A DNA stretch of 64,000 nucleotides from an uncultured Lachnospiraceae bacterium (GTDB taxonomy: Bacteria; Bacillota; Clostridia; Lachnospirales; Lachnospiraceae): positions 23,677 through 87,676 of the forward strand of contig CAMWTP010000016.1 in the NCBI GenBank assembly GCA_947177165.1, read 5' to 3'. Every line of letters begins with the position of its first letter. Positions within the stretch are counted from its first letter, which is position 1. Below the pieces are notes generated by a model that worked only from the letters and a program-made list of their open reading frames with translations, was not told the DNA's origin and searched no databases. Positions 53,780-62,293 of the stretch are shown here, one piece after another. Made by a program: the position numbers and the translations under genes.

Positions 53780-53797
53780 TTTTGAGGGGAACCATAT

Positions 53798-55657
53798 ATG
53801 AATCTTATTAACATCGAAAATATCACCAAGTACTATACGGACACACCGCTTTTTGAGGAGGCATCCTTTACCGTTGACGAGATGGAAAAGGTGGGAATCA
53901 TAGGCATTAACGGCACAGGGAAGACGACGCTGTTGAAAATGCTCATAGGGATGGCGACACCAGACAAAGGTACAATTACAAGGGCAAACAATATTGTCAT
54001 CCGGTATCTGCCGCAAACGCCCGATTTCCAAAAGGATGTGACAGTTCTTGAGGCTGTTATGGAAGGGAACCGCACGCATGACAACGAATGGTCGTTGGAG
54101 AGCGATGCCAGGATGATGCTGCAGAAGCTGGGAATCAGCGATTATGGACAGAAGGCCGATACGATGTCGGGCGGTCAGCGCAAGCGGATAGCGCTCGCCA
54201 ATACACTGTTGTCAAAAGCGGATGTGCTGGTGCTTGATGAGCCGACAAACCATCTGGATTCATCTATGGCGGACTGGCTGGAGGAATATCTGAAAAACTT
54301 TCGGGGTGCTTTGGTCATGGTGACACATGACCGGTATTTTCTTGACAGTGTGTCCAACCGAATTGTGGAGATCGACAAGGGAAAGATTTACAGTTATCAG
54401 ACAAACTACACAGGCTTTTTGGAGCTGAAGGCACAGCGCGAGGATATGGAGCTTGCCACAGAGCGGAAGCGGCAGAGTATTCTGCGCGTGGAAATTGAGT
54501 GGATGAAGCGGGGGGCGCGCGCCAGAAGCACCAAACAGAAGGCGCATATCCAGCGCTATGAGAATCTGGCAGCGCAGAGAGGGCCGCAGCAGGACGCGCA
54601 GCTGGAGTTAAGTTCCGTGGCGACACGCATGGGAAAGACGACCGTAGAGTTAAAAAATATCACGAAGGGGTATGACGGAAAGAATCTGATCAATGATTTC
54701 AGCTATATATTTCTGAAAAATGACAGAATCGGTTTTATCGGAGAAAACGGCTGCGGAAAATCGACGCTGATGAGAGTCATCTGCGACATGGAAAAGCCGG
54801 ACGCAGGCGAGGTCATAACCGGACAGACAATCAGGATCGGATATTATGCGCAGGAGATCCGCAATGATGAGTGTGCAGGACTTGCATATATGAAACCTGA
54901 CATGCGTGTCATTGACTATATCCGGAATACCGCGGAGTATGTGCAGACTGTGGATGGATCGGTCTCCGCATCCGTCATGCTGGACAGGTTTCTGTTTCCG
55001 CCGGAAAAGCAGTACGGGCTGCTCGGGAAGCTTTCAGGCGGGGAGCGGCGCAGGCTGAATTTGCTGCGTGTGCTGATGGAGGCGCCGAATGTGCTGATTC
55101 TCGATGAGCCTACGAACGATCTGGATATACAGACGCTCACCATTCTGGAGGATTATCTCGACCATTTTGACGGCATTGTGATAGTCGTTTCCCATGACCG
55201 CTATTTTCTGGACAGGGTTGTGCGGCGGATTTTTGCTTTTCAGGATGGTAGTATCAGACAGTATGAGGGCGGATTTACCGATTATCAGGCGAGACTACAG
55301 GAGGAGAGTAGCAGCACAGAAGCTTCTGACAATAAAAATGTTTCCAGTAAAAATAATACAAGGGCAGGAGCGAAAGAATCCGACACAAACCTGAAAAATA
55401 TAAAAAACCGTCAGGACAAGCTTCGGTTTTCATATAAAGAAAAGAAAGAGTATGAGACGATTGAGGATGAGATTGCGGCGCTCGAAGAAAAAATAGGAAA
55501 GTTTGAGGCGGATATGGCAGAAAATGCCAGCGATTTTGTAAAGCTGAATGAGCTGACAAAGGAAAAAGAGGCTGCGGAACAGCTTCTCGAGGAGAAAATG
55601 GAGCGCTGGATGTATCTGCAGGATCTGGCGGAGAAGATTGCGGAACAGGATAGATAA
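53798..55657 (+). CDS. ABC-F subfamily ATPase (ribosome-associated)
   Basis: 619 residues with two complete ABC domains and no membrane part, typical of ABC-F factors. Walker A1 GINGTGKT at 36-43 and signature MSGGQRKR; Walker A2 GENGCGKS and signature LSGGERRR. A charged linker with RQSILRVEIEWMKRGARARS between the domains and a C-terminal Lys/Glu-rich coiled coil of about 100 residues (KEYETIEDEIAALEEKIG) match the Uup/EttA-like class. ABC-F proteins act on stalled or drug-blocked ribosomes; resistance or housekeeping role cannot be separated here. Follows greA by 18 bp. Confidence 0.9.
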   Translation: MNLINIENITKYYTDTPLFEEASFTVDEMEKVGIIGINGTGKTTLLKMLIGMATPDKGTITRANNIVIRYLPQTPDFQKDVTVLEAVMEGNRTHDNEWSLESDARMMLQKLGISDYGQKADTMSGGQRKRIALANTLLSKADVLVLDEPTNHLDSSMADWLEEYLKNFRGALVMVTHDRYFLDSVSNRIVEIDKGKIYSYQTNYTGFLELKAQREDMELATERKRQSILRVEIEWMKRGARARSTKQKAHIQRYENLAAQRGPQQDAQLELSSVATRMGKTTVELKNITKGYDGKNLINDFSYIFLKNDRIGFIGENGCGKSTLMRVICDMEKPDAGEVITGQTIRIGYYAQEIRNDECAGLAYMKPDMRVIDYIRNTAEYVQTVDGSVSASVMLDRFLFPPEKQYGLLGKLSGGERRRLNLLRVLMEAPNVLILDEPTNDLDIQTLTILEDYLDHFDGIVIVVSHDRYFLDRVVRRIFAFQDGSIRQYEGGFTDYQARLQEESSSTEASDNKNVSSKNNTRAGAKESDTNLKNIKNRQDKLRFSYKEKKEYETIEDEIAALEEKIGKFEADMAENASDFVKLNELTKEKEAAEQLLEEKMERWMYLQDLAEKIAEQDR

Positions 55658-55680
55658 TATCAAACAGATAATATCAATAG

Positions 55681-55717
55681 GAAACAGTGAGCAGGAGGAG
55701 ATGCAGCCTCCTGTTTC
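55681..55717 (+). terminator. Weak terminator-like hairpin after the ABC-F gene
   Basis: AGGAGG (55693-55698) pairs with CCTCCT (55707-55712), with outer GAAACA/TGTTTC pairing across a bulge. It is T-rich downstream but without a compact T-run. The rest of 55718-55867 holds no gene that can be supported. Confidence 0.5.
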
Positions 55718-55867
55718 ATTGTTTGTGCATAACCAGTACAGGGAAAGAAAGCATGGCGCTGAAATAAGTAACAGCACGTGGGAATAAAGGAAATGCGGAA
55801 GGTTTGCCTGTAATTGGCGGCAAATAATATAGGAAATATGAAAAAAGTGTGAAGTGTGTAAAAGGTG

Positions 55868-55918
55868 TTGACATATTTTTTAATTTGGAATAGAATGTTA
55901 GTGCACAAACAGTTTGTG
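55868..55918 (+). promoter_or_regulatory. MarR-controlled promoter and operator
   Basis: -35 TTGACA (55868-55873), 17-bp spacer, -10 TAGAAT (55891-55896). The perfect dyad CACAAAC-A-GTTTGTG (55904-55918) lies right at the predicted start, so bound MarR protein would block initiation of marR and the two exporter genes. Confidence 0.8.
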
Positions 55919-55969
55919 GGCGAACAAACCTAGGTTCTGCATATTTTATGGAAATGAGGTGAGTGTGAT

Positions 55970-56437
55970 ATGGATGAGTTTGACGGCTGTTGCCGCAATA
56001 TGCCTGATCCGAGAAAAATAGGGCATATGATTCGGGAATTGAATGGCGCATTTAAGAAGAAATTCATAACTTGTGGTATGGCAGCAGGACTGGATGAGGT
56101 GACGCTGATGCATGGCTGGATCATGGGATACCTTTATCACAACCAGGAGAGAGCGATCTATCAGAAGACAATTGAGTCTGACTTCTATATCAAGAGGTCC
56201 ACAGTAACTACGATTTTACAGCTTATGGAGAAGAAAGGATACATCAGGCGTGCAGCAGTGGAGGGGGATGCCAGACTGAAACAGATCTTTTTGACCGAGC
56301 AGGGAAAAGAAATTGCAGCCAGGACGAAGGGGATGATTGAGGACATGGAGAGCACGGTGATTGAGGGAATAGCGGAGGATAAACTCGATATTTTCTACGA
56401 AGTTGCACAAAAGCTTGTGACAAACATGAATCAATAG
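55970..56437 (+). CDS. MarR-family repressor
   Basis: 155 residues with a winged helix (about 55-125): IKRSTVTTILQLMEKKGYIRR is the recognition helix region, with the DAR wing (VEGDARLKQIFLT). The N- and C-terminal helices form the dimer. It is expected to sense an antimicrobial or toxic compound and release the operator at 55904-55918, switching on the exporter genes that follow 62 bp downstream. Confidence 0.9.
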   Translation: MDEFDGCCRNMPDPRKIGHMIRELNGAFKKKFITCGMAAGLDEVTLMHGWIMGYLYHNQERAIYQKTIESDFYIKRSTVTTILQLMEKKGYIRRAAVEGDARLKQIFLTEQGKEIAARTKGMIEDMESTVIEGIAEDKLDIFYEVAQKLVTNMNQ

Positions 56438-56498
56438 TCATAGAAATCTATGTTTCTTCATGAATAGATTGAATTAATATGCGAATGGAGGTTTATTT

Positions 56499-58247
56499 AT
56501 GCTAAAGGTATTAGGCGCACAAATTAAGGAATTCAAAAAAGATTCCATTCTTACGCCTGTTTTCATGATTTTGGAGGTTATCATGGAAATGATTATCCCG
56601 CTGCTGATGGCTTCGATCATTGATGACGGTGTCAATGCGGGAAACCTGAACCATATCTACAAGATTGGCGGTCTGATGATTGTGATGGCGCTGATCGGAT
56701 TGTGGGCAGGTCTTATGGGGGCAAAGTACGGAGCGAGGGCATCGACGGGCTTTGCGAGGAACCTCAGAAAAGCGATGTTTGAGAATATCCAGACTTATTC
56801 GTTCTCAAATATTGACAAATATTCTACATCAAGTCTGATCACGCGGCTGACTACGGATGTGACCAACATGCAGAATGCGTACCAGATGATACTGCGTATG
56901 GCCATGCGTGCCCCGGCATCCATGATCATCGCGATGGTGATGGCTTTTTCCATCAACGCGCGGCTGGCCAGTATTTATCTCGTGGCGGTCATTTTTCTTG
57001 CGATTTGTCTTTCGCTTATTCTGCCAAGGGCAAACCAGCATTTCCGCCAGGTATTTGAAAAGTACGACGCCCTGAATGCGAGCGTGCAGGAAAATGTGTC
57101 TGCGATCCGTGTTGTGAAGGCCTATGTGCGTGAGGACTATGAGAAAGAGAAGTTTGCAAAGGCAAACCAGAATATCTACAACATGTTCCTAAAGGCTGAG
57201 AAGCTCGTTGTCATCAATATGCCGTTGATGATGGCAACCGTGTATTGCTGTATTCTTCTCATTTCATGGCTGGGTGCAAAGAACATTGTTGCGGGCAGTC
57301 TTACAACAGGTGAGATGATGAGTCTGCTGGCATACTGTATGAATATCCTGATGAGTCTCATGATGGTATCGATGATTGTCGTGATGCTGTCTATGAGTTA
57401 TGCCAGTGCAAAGCGTATTGCCGAGGTTCTGACAGAGCAGACAGACCTCAAAAATCCAGAGAAACCAGTCATGGATGTGAAGGACGGAAGCATTGTATTC
57501 CAGAATGTGTCCTTTGCCTACAATAAGGACAGCAAACCAGTCCTGAAAGACATTAATCTGGACATCAAGTCTGGTGAGACCATCGGCATTATCGGCGGTA
57601 CAGGAAGTGCCAAATCAAGTCTCGTCAATCTCATCAGCCGTCTGTACGATGTCACATCGGGAGAATTGCTGGTGGGCGGACTCGACGTGCGCAAATATGA
57701 CATGGAGACGCTCAGAAATCAGGTTGCAGTCGTGCTGCAGAAAAATGTCCTTTTCAGCGGTACGATACTGGAAAATCTTCGCTGGGGTAACAAGGAGGCC
57801 TCTGAGGAGGAATGTATCCGGGCATGTCAGCTCGCCTGTGCAGATGAGTTTATACAGAAAATGCCGGATAAGTACAACACGTTCATTGAACAGGGCGGCA
57901 CGAATGTATCCGGAGGACAGAAACAGAGACTTTGTATTGCGAGGGCGCTGCTCAAGAAACCAAGGATTTTGATACTCGATGACAGCACGAGTGCGGTGGA
58001 CACTGCCACAGATGCCAGGATCAGAAAGGCGTTTGCGGAGGAGATACCGGACACGACCAAGCTGATTATCGCGCAGAGGGTGAGCAGTGTACAGAATGCA
58101 GACCGCATCATTGTCATGGACAACGGCACGGTGACTGCATTCGGCACACACGATGAGCTGCTCGGGAACAGTCCGATCTACCGCGAGGTATATGAATCCC
58201 AGACAGGTGGAAATGCGGACTTTGATCATAATGGAGGTGACAACTAA
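56499..58247 (+). CDS. ABC exporter half-transporter, degenerate-site subunit
   Basis: 582 residues: six-helix exporter domain (about 15-300) and ATPase domain. Walker A is GGTGSAKS (about 366-373) with Ala in place of Gly, signature VSGGQKQR, and Walker B ends ILDDST with Asp in place of the catalytic Glu. This is the noncanonical half of a heterodimeric multidrug exporter. The stop overlaps the next gene start as TAATG, so the two are coupled. Start ATG 56499 follows TGGAGG. Confidence 0.9.
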   Translation: MLKVLGAQIKEFKKDSILTPVFMILEVIMEMIIPLLMASIIDDGVNAGNLNHIYKIGGLMIVMALIGLWAGLMGAKYGARASTGFARNLRKAMFENIQTYSFSNIDKYSTSSLITRLTTDVTNMQNAYQMILRMAMRAPASMIIAMVMAFSINARLASIYLVAVIFLAICLSLILPRANQHFRQVFEKYDALNASVQENVSAIRVVKAYVREDYEKEKFAKANQNIYNMFLKAEKLVVINMPLMMATVYCCILLISWLGAKNIVAGSLTTGEMMSLLAYCMNILMSLMMVSMIVVMLSMSYASAKRIAEVLTEQTDLKNPEKPVMDVKDGSIVFQNVSFAYNKDSKPVLKDINLDIKSGETIGIIGGTGSAKSSLVNLISRLYDVTSGELLVGGLDVRKYDMETLRNQVAVVLQKNVLFSGTILENLRWGNKEASEEECIRACQLACADEFIQKMPDKYNTFIEQGGTNVSGGQKQRLCIARALLKKPRILILDDSTSAVDTATDARIRKAFAEEIPDTTKLIIAQRVSSVQNADRIIVMDNGTVTAFGTHDELLGNSPIYREVYESQTGGNADFDHNGGDN

Positions 58248-60151
58248 TGCCAGGACCAGGACATCAGGTGAGAGGACCGAAACCAAAGATTGAAAATCCC
58301 GGTAAGCTCTTTAAACGGCTTATGGGATATGTGCTCAAAAATTATACCCCCCATGTAATTATCGTTGTCATATGTATTTTTGTGGGTGTATTAGCCAATA
58401 TCCAGGGAACTTTATTTACACAGACATTGATTGACGAGTATATCATGCCGCTTCTGGGAACGGAAAATCCGGATTTCTCAGGACTGGCGCATGCAATATT
58501 CAGAGTGGCGTGCTTCTATGCTGTAGGAGTACTTTCGTCTTATCTGTACAACAGAATCATGATCAATGTCAGCCAGGGAACGATGCGCAATATCCGGAAT
58601 GATATGTTCAACAAGATGGAAGCGCTGCCGATCAAGTATTTTGACACGCATCCGCATGGAGATATCATGTCGAGATACACCAATGATATCGATACACTAA
58701 GACAGATGATCAGCCAGAGTATGCCGCAGTTTCTAAACAGTGCCATCACGATTGTCAGTGTGTTAGTCAGCATGATTATCCTGAGTGTGCCGTTGACGGT
58801 CACGACGCTGATTATGGTTTCCATCATGCTCTTTGTCACGAAGAAGGCGACAGGACTTTCCGGGAGGTATTTTGTGGCGCAGCAGAAATCCCTCGGTGCA
58901 GTGAACGGCTTTGTTGAGGAAATGATGGAAGGCCAGAAGGTTGTCAAAGTGTTCTGCCATGAAGAGGAGAGCATGGAGCGCTTCAATGAGCTGAACCAGG
59001 AGCTTTTTGAGAGTGCATACAATGCGAACCAGTTTGGTAATATGCTCGGTCCCATCAACTCCCAGCTTGGAAATCTGAGCTATGTGGTGTGCGCGATTGT
59101 GGGCGGTATATTGGCTCTTGGAAATATCGGCGGTTTGACGCTCGGCGGGCTTGCAAGTTTCCTTTCTTTTAACAAGAGCTTCAATATGCCAATCAACCAG
59201 GTCAGCCAGCAGTTTAACTCGGTTGTCATGGCGCTGGCCGGAGCTGACCGTATCTTCAAGATGCTCGACGAGGAGCCGGAGGCTGATAACGGATATGTCT
59301 CTCTTGTCAATGCAGAGGAGCTGAACGGAGAGATCCGTGAGACAGAGAAACACACTGGAATGTGGGCGTGGAAACATTATCACAAGGACAGCAACACGAC
59401 TACTTACCAGCGGCTTGAGGGAAGTGTCGTGTTCGACGATGTGGATTTCGGATATACGGATGATAAGATCGTACTTCACAATATTAAGCTGTTCGCAGAG
59501 CCAGGGCAGAAGATTGCGTTTGTGGGCTCTACGGGTGCGGGCAAGACGACGATCACCAATCTGATCAACCGTTTTTATGATATTCAGGACGGCAAGATCC
59601 GGTATGACAATATCAATGTCAATAAGATCAAGAAGGCAGACTTGCGCCGCTCGCTTGGTATCGTACTGCAGGACACACATTTGTTTACGGATACAGTTAT
59701 GGAAAATATCCGGTATGGTAAATTGGATGCTACGGACGAGGAGGTTATCGCGGCGGCAAAGCTTGCAAATGCACATGAGTTTATTGAAAAGCTCCCTGAT
59801 GGCTACAATACACTGCTGACGGGTGACGGTGCAAACCTGAGTCAGGGGCAGCGTCAGCTCCTTGCCATCGCGAGGGCGGCAATTGCGGATCCGCCTGCGT
59901 TGATTCTCGATGAGGCGACGAGTTCGATCGATACACGTACTGAGAAGATTGTGCAGGACGGTATGGATAAGCTGATGAGCGGCAGGACGACATTTGTGAT
60001 CGCGCACAGGCTTTCGACAGTCAAGAACAGCGACTGCATCATGGTACTGGAACAGGGCCGGATTATCGAGCGCGGTACGCACGATGAACTGATCGAGGCA
60101 CAGGGCAAGTATTATCAGCTGTATACAGGAAATGCGATTGCAGCGAACTAA
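58247..60151 (+). CDS. ABC exporter half-transporter, catalytic subunit
   Basis: 634 residues: six-helix exporter domain, then an ATPase domain with canonical Walker A GSTGAGKT (427-434), signature LSQGQRQ and Walker B LILDEATSS with intact Glu. The intact and degenerate halves together make the asymmetric ATP sites known from BmrCD/TM287-288-type exporters. A segment of about 50 residues between the two domains (KHTGMWAWKHYHKDSNTTTYQR) is an extra insertion. It exports drugs or lipids, induced by loss of MarR binding. Confidence 0.9.
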   Translation: MPGPGHQVRGPKPKIENPGKLFKRLMGYVLKNYTPHVIIVVICIFVGVLANIQGTLFTQTLIDEYIMPLLGTENPDFSGLAHAIFRVACFYAVGVLSSYLYNRIMINVSQGTMRNIRNDMFNKMEALPIKYFDTHPHGDIMSRYTNDIDTLRQMISQSMPQFLNSAITIVSVLVSMIILSVPLTVTTLIMVSIMLFVTKKATGLSGRYFVAQQKSLGAVNGFVEEMMEGQKVVKVFCHEEESMERFNELNQELFESAYNANQFGNMLGPINSQLGNLSYVVCAIVGGILALGNIGGLTLGGLASFLSFNKSFNMPINQVSQQFNSVVMALAGADRIFKMLDEEPEADNGYVSLVNAEELNGEIRETEKHTGMWAWKHYHKDSNTTTYQRLEGSVVFDDVDFGYTDDKIVLHNIKLFAEPGQKIAFVGSTGAGKTTITNLINRFYDIQDGKIRYDNINVNKIKKADLRRSLGIVLQDTHLFTDTVMENIRYGKLDATDEEVIAAAKLANAHEFIEKLPDGYNTLLTGDGANLSQGQRQLLAIARAAIADPPALILDEATSSIDTRTEKIVQDGMDKLMSGRTTFVIAHRLSTVKNSDCIMVLEQGRIIERGTHDELIEAQGKYYQLYTGNAIAAN

Positions 60152-60264
60152 AATCCGTCAATTAAGGTTTTTTAGACTTTACTCTTTCCGTGGAATCTGA
60201 TATGATAAAATCATAACAATCAGTATAGATTATAAGTAACAATGAAATAACATTGGTCACAAAT

Positions 60265-60310
60265 AAAAGGTGTAGAGTCCGATAGAATGTTGTAAGACTT
60301 TACACCTTTT
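60265..60310 (+). terminator. Intrinsic terminator of the MarR-ABC exporter unit
   Basis: 15-bp stem (60265-60279 with 60296-60310) with one G-U pair and a 16-nt loop, ending CCTTTT. Its symmetry also makes it a possible operator for the TetR gene 50 bp further on. Confidence 0.75.
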
Positions 60311-60361
60311 ATAAAATTTACACATTATTTACATATTATTGAGATGAATGGGGTGAGGAAT

Positions 60362-60946
60362 ATGGCGTTCTCGAAAGGAAAACGAATTGAGGATGAGACA
60401 AGCAGGCGGATTGTTGAGCTTGCAGTTACGATTGGCTGCCGGGAGGGGGTAGACGCGCTGACTGTCACAAGGCTGTGCAGGGAGCTCAACTGTGATCGGC
60501 GAGTGATTTACAATCGGTTTCGCGACATTGACGAGATCAACATGATTGTAGCGCAACGATGCAACGAGGAACTTATGGCGAAAGCGAGGACAGTCATCAA
60601 TCCACAGGCATCTTTTTTTGACAATTTCACAGCACTGGTCAAGGCTGCATTTGCGTATATTTACGAAAAAGGTGCTAATTTCCAGCATTTTACTGCGCTT
60701 TATAAGGTCACAGAGGAAGGTGTGAGAAATGGGATTCTTCAAGCGTTGGCAACTCTGATCGAAGAGGGGAAGTCGTCAGGCGATGTGCGCGCAGAGACAG
60801 ACAGCCGCAAGGCGGCGGAGAGTATCTGGCTGATCATGACAGGAATCAGCGGCATGCTGGCGGCGAACGAAAATTATAAGTATCAGGACGGACGGGATAC
60901 GATGTTGTATGGCATTGAGGCGATCATAGCCTGCATGAAGCCGTAG
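60362..60946 (+). CDS. TetR/AcrR-family regulator
   Basis: 194 residues from ATG 60362 (GGGGTGAGG upstream; TTG/ATG choices at 60344 are less good). The N-terminal helix-turn-helix (about 15-60: ALTVTRLCRELNCDRRVIYNRFRD) is typical. The C-terminal ligand domain is all helical. It may control itself and the aldo/keto reductase that follows about 50 bp later. Ligand unknown. Confidence 0.88.
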   Translation: MAFSKGKRIEDETSRRIVELAVTIGCREGVDALTVTRLCRELNCDRRVIYNRFRDIDEINMIVAQRCNEELMAKARTVINPQASFFDNFTALVKAAFAYIYEKGANFQHFTALYKVTEEGVRNGILQALATLIEEGKSSGDVRAETDSRKAAESIWLIMTGISGMLAANENYKYQDGRDTMLYGIEAIIACMKP

Positions 60947-60996
60947 AACATGTTTCAGGCATTTTTGGACAAATGGATGAGGAGGAGAGAACATTG

Positions 60997-62025
60997 GTGA
61001 CAGTTAAGCTTGGCAATACAGGAATTATTGCGAATAAAAACGGTTTTGGAGCACTTCCGATTCAGCGGATTGATGTTGACAGTGCGGTAAGATTGATCCG
61101 CATGGCACTTGACGGCGGCGTGAACTTCTTTGACACGGCGAGGGCATACAGCGACAGTGAGAAGAAGCTGGGCATCGCCTTGGAGGGGATTGACAGGAGC
61201 AGGTATTATATCGCGACAAAGACGACGGCAAAGACGAGTGAGAAAGTACAGGAAGATCTGGAGACTTCTCTCAGCTTGCTGAAAACGGACTATATTGATG
61301 TGTATCAGCTGCACTGTGCACCGAAATGCTATCGGCCGGGCGACGCGGACGGTGTGTATGATGCAGTTGCAAAAGCAAAAAAAGAAGGCAAAATCAAACA
61401 TATCGGGATTACAGCACATTTGCTGAATGTGGCGGAGGAAGCGATTGAGAGTGGATTGTACGAGACGTTACAGTTTCCGTTTGCCTACATCTCTTCCGAG
61501 AAGGAGATTGCACTGGTGAGGAAGTGCGAGGAGGCAGGAATGGGTTTTCTCGGCATGAAAGGGCTGGCAGGCGGACTGCTCACCAATGCTAAGCTTTGCT
61601 ATTGGTTTGCATGTCAGCATGAGGCGGTGCTGCCGCTGTGGGGCGTGCAGAAAGAGTCGGAGCTGGCAGAATTTTTGTCTTACCAGGAGAAAACGCCTGT
61701 GATGGACGAGGAGATGCAGGCAACTTATGAGAAAGATTTGAGGGAGCTTGCAGGGGATTTCTGCCGCGGCTGTGGTTATTGTATGCCGTGTCCAAAGGGC
61801 ATTCAGATCAATAACTGCGCGCGGATTTCGCAGCTTCTGCGCCGGTCTCCGTCGGCAAACTGGCTGGGAATGGAGTGGCAGGCAGAGATGGCAAAGATTA
61901 AGGAATGTCTTCACTGCGGGAAGTGTGCTTCGAAGTGTCCTTATGGGCTTGACACGCCGAAACTCCTGGAGAAAAACCTCGAGGACTATGAAAATGTATT
62001 GGCAGGGAAGGTTTTTGTTAACTAA
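60997..62025 (+). CDS. Aldo/keto reductase with C-terminal [4Fe-4S] clusters
   Basis: About 342 residues. GTG 60997 (or TTG 60994) is preferred over ATG 60973 because GGAGGAG (60981-60987) is 6-9 nt upstream and the family begins near VKLGNTGI. The AKR barrel (1-270) has the catalytic Asp/Tyr (DTARAYSDSE), Lys (IATKTTAK) and His (DVYQLHC). The C-terminal domain holds two ferredoxin motifs, CRGCGYCMPCP and CLHCGKCASKCP. It is a redox enzyme of the Fe-S AKR group; substrate unknown. Beside a TetR regulator. Confidence 0.88.
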   Translation: MTVKLGNTGIIANKNGFGALPIQRIDVDSAVRLIRMALDGGVNFFDTARAYSDSEKKLGIALEGIDRSRYYIATKTTAKTSEKVQEDLETSLSLLKTDYIDVYQLHCAPKCYRPGDADGVYDAVAKAKKEGKIKHIGITAHLLNVAEEAIESGLYETLQFPFAYISSEKEIALVRKCEEAGMGFLGMKGLAGGLLTNAKLCYWFACQHEAVLPLWGVQKESELAEFLSYQEKTPVMDEEMQATYEKDLRELAGDFCRGCGYCMPCPKGIQINNCARISQLLRRSPSANWLGMEWQAEMAKIKECLHCGKCASKCPYGLDTPKLLEKNLEDYENVLAGKVFVN

Positions 62026-62043
62026 AAAAATTTCTTTTTCTTG

Positions 62044-62072
62044 TTGAAATTTTTTCCTGTGTTGTATATAAT
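62044..62072 (+). promoter_or_regulatory. Sigma-A promoter of the GH13 gene
   Basis: -35 TTGAAA (62044-62049), 17-bp spacer, -10 TATAAT (62067-62072), giving a start near 62079 and a leader of about 215 nt. Confidence 0.8.
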
Positions 62073-62077
62073 GATGG

Positions 62078-62137
62078 TAAGGCTTCCAAGGAGTGTTGGA
62101 AGCCTTATGATAAAACACCTTGGAAAACGTTTTCCAA
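62078..62137 (+). promoter_or_regulatory. Two perfect palindromes at the GH13 transcription start
   Basis: TAAGGCTTCCA/TGGAAGCCTTA (62078-62088 and 62097-62107) forms an 11-bp dyad with an 8-nt spacer at the start site. TTGGAAAACGTTTTCCAA (62120-62137) is a perfect 18-bp palindrome centred on CG, the form of LacI/MalR/CcpA operators. Together they place a sugar-responsive repressor block just downstream of the promoter. Confidence 0.8.
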
Positions 62138-62293
62138 AGCGTTTCAGGGATGCGCAGGGGTGGCTGATGCCATAGATGGGCATTTAGACAATTTGTTGTC
62201 ATGCGTTATTTCTGACGGTTCATAGGGGAACTGTTCAGAAACAGCAAGTCAAATGATTCAGGTATTCAAATACGGAAAGGGAAAGGTACGAAT

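Noticed and set aside
58763..60082. 439-codon minus-strand frame opposite the exporter gene
   Set aside because: It is antisense to a clear ABC exporter, with no recognisable domain and a composition typical of a complement of coding sequence.
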